Source: Pseudoruegeria sp. SK021 (GTDB taxonomy: Bacteria > Pseudomonadota > Alphaproteobacteria > Rhodobacterales > Rhodobacteraceae). Taken from it: a stretch of DNA of 64,000 nt. Of this stretch, positions 9,131 to 15,201 are shown one piece after another. The DNA is taken from positions 1-64,000 of the forward strand of contig NZ_MTBG01000012.1 of assembly GCF_002119405.1 (NCBI RefSeq), given 5' to 3'. How positions within the stretch are numbered: position 1 is the stretch's first letter; each line of letters starts with the position of its first letter. A program made the position numbers and the translations under genes. A model generated the notes under the pieces. It searched no databases, had not been told where the DNA came from, and saw only the letters and a program-made list of their open reading frames with translations.

Positions 9131-10384
9131 ATGCCCAGCCTTTGCCGCGCCTGCCTGACCCGGTTCGACAGGGGCCCCCGCTGTCCGGCCTGCGCCAGCG
9201 CGCGCACCCTGTCGCATCCGGAACTCTTTGACCTGACCATCGCCCATATGGACTGCGACGCCTTTTACGCGTCGGTCGAAAAGCGCGACAATCCCGCGCT
9301 GCGCGATAAGCCGGTGATCGTCGGCGGTGGACGACGGGGGGTTGTCTCGACCGCCTGTTACATTGCGCGGATCAAGGGCGTTCACTCGGCGATGCCGATG
9401 TTTCAGGCGCTGAAGCTTTGTCCCGAGGCCGTCGTAGTGAAGGGCCGGATGGACACCTATGTCACAGTCTCGCGCCAAATCCGCGCCATGATGGAAGAGA
9501 TGACCCCGGCGATCGAACCGCTGTCGCTGGACGAGGCCTTTCTTGACCTGTCGGGCACGGCGCGGTTGCATGGCGCGCCCCCGGCGGTGCTGTTGGCGCG
9601 GCTTTTGAACCGCATGGAGACGGAGTTGGGCCTGACCGGGTCGGTCGGCCTGTCCCACAACAAGTTTTTGGCCAAGGTCGCGTCGGATCTGGACAAGCCG
9701 CGCGGGTTTTCGGTGATTGGCAAAGCTGAAACAGCCGATTTCCTGCGCGACCGGCCGGTACGGATGATCTGGGGGGTTGGCCAAGCCACCCAAACCGCCC
9801 TCGCCGCCGCCGGAATCCGCACCTTTGCCGACCTGCTGCGATGGGATCAGCGCGACCTGCACAACCGGTTCGGCGGCTTTGGCGACCGGTTGTGGCATCT
9901 GGCCCGGGGTCAAGACCTGCGCCGCGTATCGGCCCGCACCCCGATCAAGTCCATTTCAAACGAGACCACCTTTCACGACGATACCGCCGATGCCGAAATC
10001 CTTGACGGCCATATCTGGCGCCTGTCCGAGAAAGTCTCGGACCGGGCCAAAGCACGGGGCCTCGCGGGCCGGGTGGTAACGCTAAAACTGAAACGGGCCA
10101 GCCACGCGCTGATCACGCGGCGTCAGGCGTTGCGCGACCCGACCCAGTTGGCCGATAGCCTCTATCGCAGCGCCCGGGCCTTGTATGACCAGACCCCGCA
10201 ACACGGCCCCTACCGGCTGATTGGCGTTGGGTTGAGCGAACTGGTCGAGGACCGCTTCGCCGATGCCTCCGGCGATCTGTTGGACCCTCAGGCCCGATCC
10301 CGGGCGGCCGCCGAACGCGCGGCAGATGCGATCCGCGCCCGATTTGGCCCAGATGCAATTCTCAAGGGCCGATCCCTGCGCTGA
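9131..10384 (+). CDS. dinB: DNA polymerase IV (DinB), Y-family translesion polymerase
   Basis: A 417-residue error-prone polymerase that extends past lesions. The catalytic acidic residues are in IAHMDCDAFYASVE (about residues 37-50) and LSLDEAFLDLSG (about 133-144), and the helix-hairpin-helix/thumb region includes GVGQATQTALAAAGI. The little-finger domain follows. An extra N-terminal segment of about 35 residues holds two CxxC pairs (C5, C8 and C18, C21), a zinc-ribbon-like feature in front of the usual Y-family start. The C-terminus, LKGRSLR, carries no obvious clamp-binding QxxL peptide. It stands alone between the Nudix gene and the convergent amidohydrolase. Confidence 0.93.
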   Translation: MPSLCRACLTRFDRGPRCPACASARTLSHPELFDLTIAHMDCDAFYASVEKRDNPALRDKPVIVGGGRRGVVSTACYIARIKGVHSAMPMFQALKLCPEAVVVKGRMDTYVTVSRQIRAMMEEMTPAIEPLSLDEAFLDLSGTARLHGAPPAVLLARLLNRMETELGLTGSVGLSHNKFLAKVASDLDKPRGFSVIGKAETADFLRDRPVRMIWGVGQATQTALAAAGIRTFADLLRWDQRDLHNRFGGFGDRLWHLARGQDLRRVSARTPIKSISNETTFHDDTADAEILDGHIWRLSEKVSDRAKARGLAGRVVTLKLKRASHALITRRQALRDPTQLADSLYRSARALYDQTPQHGPYRLIGVGLSELVEDRFADASGDLLDPQARSRAAAERAADAIRARFGPDAILKGRSLR

Positions 10385-10395
10385 TCCCCAAGCGG

Positions 10396-11256
10396 TTATT
10401 CTGCCGCCACGGCCTGCTCTTGTTCCTTTGGGCGGCCAATATGCGCGATCTCGGTCATCACCCGGGTAATCAACGCACAGAACGCCGGAAAATCGTCCCG
10501 CGGCGCGATCAACGCCTCGTCCATATACAGCGCCCGGTCCATTTCAATCTGGACCACATGCTGATTCTGACTGGGACGGCCATAGCGTTGCGAGATAAAC
10601 GCCCCGGCGAAAGGCGAATTCCGTGCCACCCGCAGCCCCTCGGCCACAAAGGCCGCTTCGATGCGGTCCACAATGTCGCCGCCCGCAGCGGCACCAAAGC
10701 GGTCGCCCAGAACCACCTCTGGCACTTCGCGCCGCCCGCCGGACAGACCTTCAATCGCCTCATGCGGCATGGAATGGAAATCGATCAACACAGACAGACC
10801 AAACTGGGCGCGCTGTTCGTGGAGCAGGCGCTGCAAGGCCGCGTGGTACGGATACCAATGGGTGTTCAACCGGCGATGCGCCTCGTCCAGCGTCAGTTTG
10901 CCAGAATAAATCGGCTGGCCATTGGACACGACCCGGGGAATCACCCCCAGCCCCGAGGTCACCCGAGGATTGCGCGCCGTCCGGCGCACACCATCGACCA
11001 CGGCGGGATCCAGTTCGTCAGCACTGCGATTGAGGTCCACATAGGCGCGCGGCGTCCGCGCCAACAATAGAGGCGCGCCCAAACTCGGGGCCGCGGCGAT
11101 CAGCCGGTCTACAAATGCATCCTCGGATGATCGCAACGCCAAACCGTCTAACACCGTTCGCGCCCTCAGATCTTCGGGATAATCGCTGCCGCTATGGGGC
11201 GATGCAAAGATCACGCCGGTCTGGATAGTTTCAGGTCTGATCAGATCGTAGGACAC
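10396..11256 (-). CDS. N-formylglutamate amidohydrolase family protein
   Basis: A 286-residue zinc amidohydrolase of the HutG/FGase family, which hydrolyses N-formylglutamate (histidine catabolism) or related N-acyl amino acids. The family signatures are VIFASPHSGSDYP near the start, TPRAYVDLNRS, and DFHSMPH with zinc-ligand-like His residues. No other hut genes are nearby, so a role in histidine breakdown is not supported by context. The start is a GTG at 11256 with GGGAGGAG five bases upstream; the frame continues upstream without a comparable signal. Confidence 0.85.
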   Translation of the reverse strand: MSYDLIRPETIQTGVIFASPHSGSDYPEDLRARTVLDGLALRSSEDAFVDRLIAAAPSLGAPLLLARTPRAYVDLNRSADELDPAVVDGVRRTARNPRVTSGLGVIPRVVSNGQPIYSGKLTLDEAHRRLNTHWYPYHAALQRLLHEQRAQFGLSVLIDFHSMPHEAIEGLSGGRREVPEVVLGDRFGAAAGGDIVDRIEAAFVAEGLRVARNSPFAGAFISQRYGRPSQNQHVVQIEMDRALYMDEALIAPRDDFPAFCALITRVMTEIAHIGRPKEQEQAVAAE

Positions 11257-11316
11257 CGTCGCTCCTCCCGGGCACGGTTCCGTATAGCCGAAAAGCAATC
11301 CTTTCCAAAAGCCCCC

Positions 11317-11345
11317 TTGAACCCAGTTCGAATCCTGTCTAAAGA
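11317..11345 (+). promoter_or_regulatory. Candidate sigma-70 promoter for tRNA-Val
   Basis: TTGAAC (11317-11322) and TAAAGA (11340-11345) with a 17-base spacer, ending about 70 bases upstream of the tRNA. It agrees with housekeeping promoters of this lineage. Pattern match only. Confidence 0.4.
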
Positions 11346-11416
11346 CGCTTTCACCGGCGCGGAACCTTCCGCGTCTTGTTCTTTTGAACGGGGCGCAGAG
11401 GGAACAGCACTCATAG

Positions 11417-11491
11417 GGGCGGTTAGCTCAGCGGTAGAGCACTACGTTGACATCGTAGTGGCCACTGGTTCGATCCCAGTACCGCCCACCA
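11417..11491 (+). tRNA. tRNA-Val (anticodon GAC)
   Basis: A complete 75-base tRNA including an encoded CCA. The acceptor stem is GGGCGGT with ACCGCCC, the D-arm is GCTC-AGCGGTA-GAGC, the anticodon arm is CTACG-TTGACAT-CGTAG with anticodon GAC, and the T-arm is ACTGG-TTCGATC-CCAGT. GAC reads the valine codons GUC and GUU. It precedes rpmJ by 94 bases and may share its transcript. Confidence 0.97.
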
Positions 11492-11585
11492 TGAGGATCT
11501 GGCAACAGATGTCGCAAGAAACGCCCCCGGTCAGGGGCATGATGTAACCAGGCGCATCGACGCGCCGCGACAAGAGGAGAGGACC

Positions 11586-11711
11586 ATGAAGGTCAAGAAC
11601 TCACTTCGCTCGCTCAAGCTGCGTCACCGCGATTGCCGCGTTGTGCGCCGTAAGGGCCGAGTCTACGTAATTAACAAGACTCAACCGAGATTCAAGGCAC
11701 GTCAAGGCTGA
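11586..11711 (+). CDS. rpmJ: 50S ribosomal protein L36 (zinc-independent paralogue type)
   Basis: A 41-residue, very basic protein: it starts [17 protein letters not shown], followed by [15 protein letters not shown] and PRFKARQG. This is the C-minus/YkgO-like bacterial L36 common in alphaproteobacteria, lacking the CxxC...C-H zinc site. L36 binds 23S rRNA in the large subunit. AGGAGAGG sits just upstream of the ATG. It lies between tRNA-Val and a strong terminator. Confidence 0.96.
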   Translation: MKVKNSLRSLKLRHRDCRVVRRKGRVYVINKTQPRFKARQG

Positions 11712-11744
11712 GCTGATATCAGCACAGCATTCTGACATGGCTAG

Positions 11745-11768
11745 AAGCCGCCCTCCGGGGCGGCTTTT
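11745..11768 (+). terminator. rpmJ terminator
   Basis: AAGCCGCCC and GGGCGGCTT form a 9-bp stem around a TCCG tetraloop and run into TTTT. This is a classical Rho-independent terminator 33 bases after the rpmJ stop. In the other direction it may also stop the convergent PAS-domain gene. Confidence 0.85.
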
Positions 11769-11820
11769 GTGCATTCCGGGCTTCGGCGATCCGGGCATCC
11801 CCTTATTGTCGCCGGTGCAA

Positions 11821-12723
11821 TTACTGCACAAGTTCCCGCGCCGACACGATAAATAGCGGGTTATCCCGGTACATCGTGGCACCGATACTTAACTGTAACG
11901 CCACGATCATCGCGTTCCGCACCACCAGATGCCGTACCTGCCGCTCCATGCGGTTCAGGACAGCATCGGCCGGAGACTTCGGCAAGTCGATCTCCAGACC
12001 GGTAAATTCTGCCAGCGTCATGCCCGGCACCAGATCGCGCGCCGGCCCAAACAGCTCAACAGCCGGACGATTCGCAAAACAGACCTTGCCATCCGGCTCT
12101 ACCACCAGCACCGCATCCGGCAATACATCCAGCCCTGCACGCAGATCGTTGTCAGCCAGATTGATCACCGCCAGTCGCGAGAACGCGCCCTGCGAATCGT
12201 ACAAGGGCACAACCAGCCGCCGCCAAACCCGGACGAACACTTGTTTTGGCGGTTCATGTTCGCTGGACACAATCTGATTGCGGCGACTCACCGCTTGGTA
12301 CAGCGCCGAAAAGAACAGTGCGATGTGGCCGCCGATCTCGCTGGTCAAGCGCCCAGTCATGTCCTGACCATAGGCCGCTGCGATTTCTCGCCCATAATGA
12401 TCATAGCGAAAATCAATCTGCCCGTCTGCCGGCGATACGATCATCATCCAGTCGGAATACGCCGCAAACTCTGCACTGTCCGCCCAACGATCAAGAATCC
12501 GTCCGGACGGGTCACGCTCTCGATGCGCTGCCTTCAGGAAACTGCGTAAGGTTGGGTGATTTAAATCGGCAAGGCAGGGATCCCAGACCACCAGCGGACT
12601 GCGCGCACCCTGACTTGCGAACAACGCACCGACGGTATCGGTCCGCCCCGCCGACAATTCATGGGACAAGCGCAAGATTGCCTGACCGTCGGCCTTAGGA
12701 ACAGGAGGATGAAATTTACTCAT
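11821..12723 (-). CDS. PAS-fold protein, probable sensor or regulator without output domain
   Basis: A 300-residue cytoplasmic protein without membrane segments. The region around DWMMIVSPADGQIDFRYDHYGREIAAAYGQDMTG-like sequence (about residues 90-130) and the later DVLPDAVLVVEPDGKVCFANRPAVELFG-like stretch (about 205-230) each look like PAS folds, the second with the usual 'D-G-x-I-x-x-x-N' pattern. No kinase, GGDEF or HTH output domain is present, so it may act by binding a partner. I chose the ATG at 12723 with AAGG five bases upstream; a TTG five codons earlier is less likely. It lies just downstream of the ligase-like gene on the same strand. Confidence 0.6.
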   Translation of the reverse strand: MSKFHPPVPKADGQAILRLSHELSAGRTDTVGALFASQGARSPLVVWDPCLADLNHPTLRSFLKAAHRERDPSGRILDRWADSAEFAAYSDWMMIVSPADGQIDFRYDHYGREIAAAYGQDMTGRLTSEIGGHIALFFSALYQAVSRRNQIVSSEHEPPKQVFVRVWRRLVVPLYDSQGAFSRLAVINLADNDLRAGLDVLPDAVLVVEPDGKVCFANRPAVELFGPARDLVPGMTLAEFTGLEIDLPKSPADAVLNRMERQVRHLVVRNAMIVALQLSIGATMYRDNPLFIVSARELVQ

Positions 12724-12840
12724 CTGCACCTTGATCAATGAATAGAACGGCCTGAATATGGCAGCAATAATGCATCTATAAGGCGCAAAGACCCGCCTTG
12801 GTGGGACAAGCCTATCAATCCTGCAGGGATTCTCCTAGCG

Positions 12841-14100
12841 TCAATGTGGTTCCGGCGCATGCCGGCAGCGCGGCGTAACCGGTGTCGAGACACGTTGGTC
12901 ATCAATCACCTTGCCATCTCGCGGCAAACTTCCCGGCGGAACCAGTTGGATGATCGGCCGGACCTTCAGGATCTCAGCAACGCTGGCAGAATATTGGCCC
13001 GACGGACTGCCTGAGACCTCAATCAAACATGTCACGACATCGACGGCATCAGCGCGTGTCACGACGAGACGGGCGCGCAGGATTTCCGGATGACGGGTCA
13101 TCAGTTCGGCCACCTGTTCAGGGCGGATGAACAGGTCATTGATTCGGGTCATCTGGTCGGCACGACCGCAACGACCCGCAATCCGGGGGTTGGCATCTGT
13201 GGTTGATGCCGTTGTCGGGATGGCGCGACTAAGTTCACCGGTTGCGAACCGAATGAGCGGCGCGAGCGGATTCAGCGTTGTCACCAGAACCTCGCCGATT
13301 TCACCTTCGGGCACGGGAGTGCCCGTTCCCGCGGTGACAATTTCGACAATCACGCCCGCGTCCACCGTCATCCCATTTGCCGGTGCGGTTTCATACGCGA
13401 CACAGCCCAGTTCCGGCATCACAAAGCCCTGCTGACACCGTATCCCCCGCGCGGCAAACAGCGCCCGTTGTCCGGGCTGCAATACGCCATCAGCGACGGC
13501 CGCACAGCGAAACGGCAGGTGAACACCCAGAGCCTCCGCCATTTGCACCAATTCGGACAGGAATTTGGGGGGCCCAGCATAGACGGTGCATCCCAGCTCA
13601 CGCGCTGCGCGCACCTGGCGCGCCGCACCGTCCGCCCCAGCAGGCAGTACCGTGGCGCCCACGACCCGAGAAGCCATATCGAAGAACGGCCCCCAGGAAC
13701 TCATGTGATAGCCAAAGCAATTCTGCACAATATCGCCGGGACCGACGCCGCACGCCGCCAAAAAATTGCCAACCCGGGACCAATCCTGATCCGACTGCCC
13801 TTGACCATAAATCGGCCCGGGCGCACGCAGAATATAATCCAACATCGGATCCGGCGCCGCTGCAAACCCACCAAAGGGCGGATCGGCCAATTGCGACGCG
13901 CGCAGAACGGTCCGGCGCAAGACCGGAAGCTGGGCCAACGCGTCGCGCGTGGTGATTGTGGCGGGGTCCACCCTGGACAGAGCCTCGGCATAACCCGGCA
14001 ACGCTTGCGCCGCCGCAATTTGCAACGGAAGTGCCTCAAACATTGAGGCGCTCCAATCTGAGACTCCGCGTGCCCCCATAGTTTCGTATGTTTTGTGCAC
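12841..14100 (-). CDS. Phenylacetate-CoA ligase-like (PaaK family) adenylate-forming enzyme
   Basis: A 419-residue member of the ANL superfamily, closest in layout to PaaK-like ligases that activate aryl or acyl acids to CoA thioesters. Visible features are LPVLRRTVLRASQ near residue 60, a GPIYGQGQSDQDW segment where classical PaaK has its SSGTTG loop, FGYHMSSWGPFFD, CTVYAGPPKFL, GEIGEVLVTTLNPLAPLIRFATGEL, and the C-terminal GRADQMTRINDLFIRPEQV and DGKVIDD. The altered phosphate loop is also seen in a PaaK-like subgroup of unknown substrate. No phenylacetate catabolism genes lie nearby. The start is inferred as the GTG at 14100, with GGGGGG four bases upstream; ATG at 14079 is the alternative. 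Confidence 0.75.
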   Translation of the reverse strand: MHKTYETMGARGVSDWSASMFEALPLQIAAAQALPGYAEALSRVDPATITTRDALAQLPVLRRTVLRASQLADPPFGGFAAAPDPMLDYILRAPGPIYGQGQSDQDWSRVGNFLAACGVGPGDIVQNCFGYHMSSWGPFFDMASRVVGATVLPAGADGAARQVRAARELGCTVYAGPPKFLSELVQMAEALGVHLPFRCAAVADGVLQPGQRALFAARGIRCQQGFVMPELGCVAYETAPANGMTVDAGVIVEIVTAGTGTPVPEGEIGEVLVTTLNPLAPLIRFATGELSRAIPTTASTTDANPRIAGRCGRADQMTRINDLFIRPEQVAELMTRHPEILRARLVVTRADAVDVVTCLIEVSGSPSGQYSASVAEILKVRPIIQLVPPGSLPRDGKVIDDQRVSTPVTPRCRHAPEPH

Positions 14101-14133
14101 GCTTCCCCCCGGAATACGCAGCAACAGTACTTA

Positions 14134-14152
14134 GAGTCTCAATTACAGACTC
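14134..14152. promoter_or_regulatory. Inverted repeat with paired GANTC sites upstream of the PaaK-like gene
   Basis: GAGTCT and AGACTC flank a 7-base centre (CAATTAC). Each arm contains GANTC, the target of the CcrM adenine methyltransferase conserved in alphaproteobacteria. It lies 34 bases upstream of the proposed GTG start, so it could be an operator or a methylation-sensitive promoter element. No experimental support. Confidence 0.3.
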
Positions 14153-14389
14153 GCGACCGTGAATAAACTATTGGACGCCATTGAGAAATTGCTCACGTTA
14201 AAAATTCATATTCACGCGATACAGAAACCCTACAACAAAAACTTTTATAAAGCCCATGCAAATCATATTATTGTTGCGTGTATAGAAACAATAAATCTCT
14301 CAGGTCTAGCCGCAGAATTCATAATTGATCGCATGCGGCCCCTCAATACGCCCCGCCGATACACCACGTTGGCTGCGTAAGCGTCAAAC

Positions 14390-14424
14390 GAAAAAGGGGC
14401 TTTCAACTTACGCTGAAAGCCCCT
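14390..14424 (-). terminator. Rho-independent terminator of an unknown minus-strand transcript
   Basis: AGGGGCTTTCA (14395-14405) and TGAAAGCCCCT (14414-14424) form an 11-bp stem with an 8-base loop. Read on the minus strand the stem is followed at once by a run of T (TTTTT), the classical terminator layout. No annotated minus-strand gene ends here, which implies a transcript starting in the gene-poor segment to the right. Confidence 0.65.
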
Positions 14425-14476
14425 GTGCGCTGAACCGCCATCTCATCGCTATGCGCTGTATGCGCCGCGTCGACAT

Positions 14477-14512
14477 GACCGAGTGCCCGCCTCCCTTCAG
14501 GCACCCACGGTC
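14477..14512. ncRNA. Stem-loop, possible part of a small RNA
   Basis: GACCG/CGGTC and GTGCC/GGCAC form two stacked 5-bp helices with a small internal loop and a 12-base apical loop. On the plus strand the loop contains CCTCCC, an anti-Shine-Dalgarno-like motif; on the minus strand it shows GGGAGG. It lies about 55 bases inside the terminator at 14390-14424, so the minus-strand reading would give a compact small RNA. I recognise no Rfam family (it does not look like tmRNA, SRP RNA, RNase P or 6S RNA). Confidence 0.25.
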
Positions 14513-14743
14513 AGCTTGTTCGATTAGGTCTCATGTGTGTCGTCGGTCGCTGTCCTCAACCGGACGAAACTCTACCTTTGTGTCTTCCGAAATACCTAGA
14601 TGTAATATTCGCATCCTATACCAATCCCGCCCTCTGAAAATAGAGGGAAAATAAGCTGCTGTGAAACTGCCTTCCGGTGAAGCGCCAACTTCGCGTAATG
14701 GCCGGACGTCGCACACGCATAAGTGGTCACATTCACTCAACAA

Positions 14744-14752
14744 TTATCCACA
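14744..14752 (+). promoter_or_regulatory. Single DnaA-box-like 9-mer
   Basis: A perfect TTATCCACA, the consensus DnaA binding site, inside the AT-richer gene-poor segment. I see no second box close by and no origin-associated gene (dnaA, hemE, parAB), so a replication origin is not supported. Confidence 0.25.
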
Positions 14753-14958
14753 GCAGCTCATTTTAGTTGCCCGTTTAACGCCAAAAAAACGCCTCGCGGG
14801 TCACCACCCGATGTCGTCGAAACGCAGTGACAGGTAGTCGCACGTTAAGCTTGCCGATCCAACCCGCCCGCGTCAACCGAATTTACAAATTGCTCAATTT
14901 AATCTCATTAAATCTGACGTTTGCCCCTATTTTACGCGCGACGCACAGGGTGACCTGT

Positions 14959-14973
14959 GGTCAATAATTGACC
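14959..14973. promoter_or_regulatory. Perfect palindrome GGTCAATAATTGACC
   Basis: A 15-bp perfect inverted repeat (7-base arms around a central A), of the size and form of a dimeric repressor operator. It lies about 230 bases beyond the 3' end of fdhA in the gene-poor segment and could control a minus-strand transcript running towards 14390. The regulator is unknown; the half-site is not a standard FNR (TTGAT) or Fur site. Confidence 0.35.
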
Positions 14974-15201
14974 TAAAACCCTATTCAGGCAGGTTTCGAC
15001 ACAATCGTCCGATGCAAGTCGGGCAAATTTGCGGGTGATTCGCGATTCGCTTATGGGAAGGGCTGATTTGGGCACGATAGCGTCCGCAGGAAACCCGCAT
15101 AATCTGACCCTGCAAGCCACATTGTCGTGAAGGCGCGGCCATCACCTGGCCGTCCCGACCGACAGTTCACTCGAAATGTGATGCCGGTGGCTTGGAACAG
15201 T

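Larger units (their letters stand above)
14125..15201. other. Gene-poor, AT-richer segment of about 1.1 kb
   Basis: No recognisable protein gene lies between the PaaK-like gene and fdhA. The sequence is visibly AT-richer than its surroundings. A plus-strand frame at 14159-14380 (73 codons, GTG start, no ribosome-binding site) and minus-strand frames at 14531-14743 and 14932-15120 show no family resemblance. The segment holds a terminator-like hairpin pointing to the minus strand, a second stem-loop with a CCTCCC/GGGAGG loop, a perfect DnaA-box sequence and a 15-bp palindrome, each listed separately. It could be the remains of lost genes or carry an RNA gene. Confidence 0.5.

Noticed and set aside
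11317-11345. TTCGAATCC-containing sequence resembling a tRNA T-arm, possible tRNA remnant
   Set aside because: The flanking bases do not form a 5-bp T-stem and no anticodon or acceptor arm is present. The promoter reading fits better.
14159-14380. 73-codon plus-strand open frame in the gene-poor segment
   Set aside because: GTG start without ribosome-binding site, AT-rich composition and no recognisable motif. Too weak to call a gene.
14125-15201. Replication origin
   Set aside because: Only one DnaA box, no dnaA, hemE or parAB near by, and no iteron cluster.
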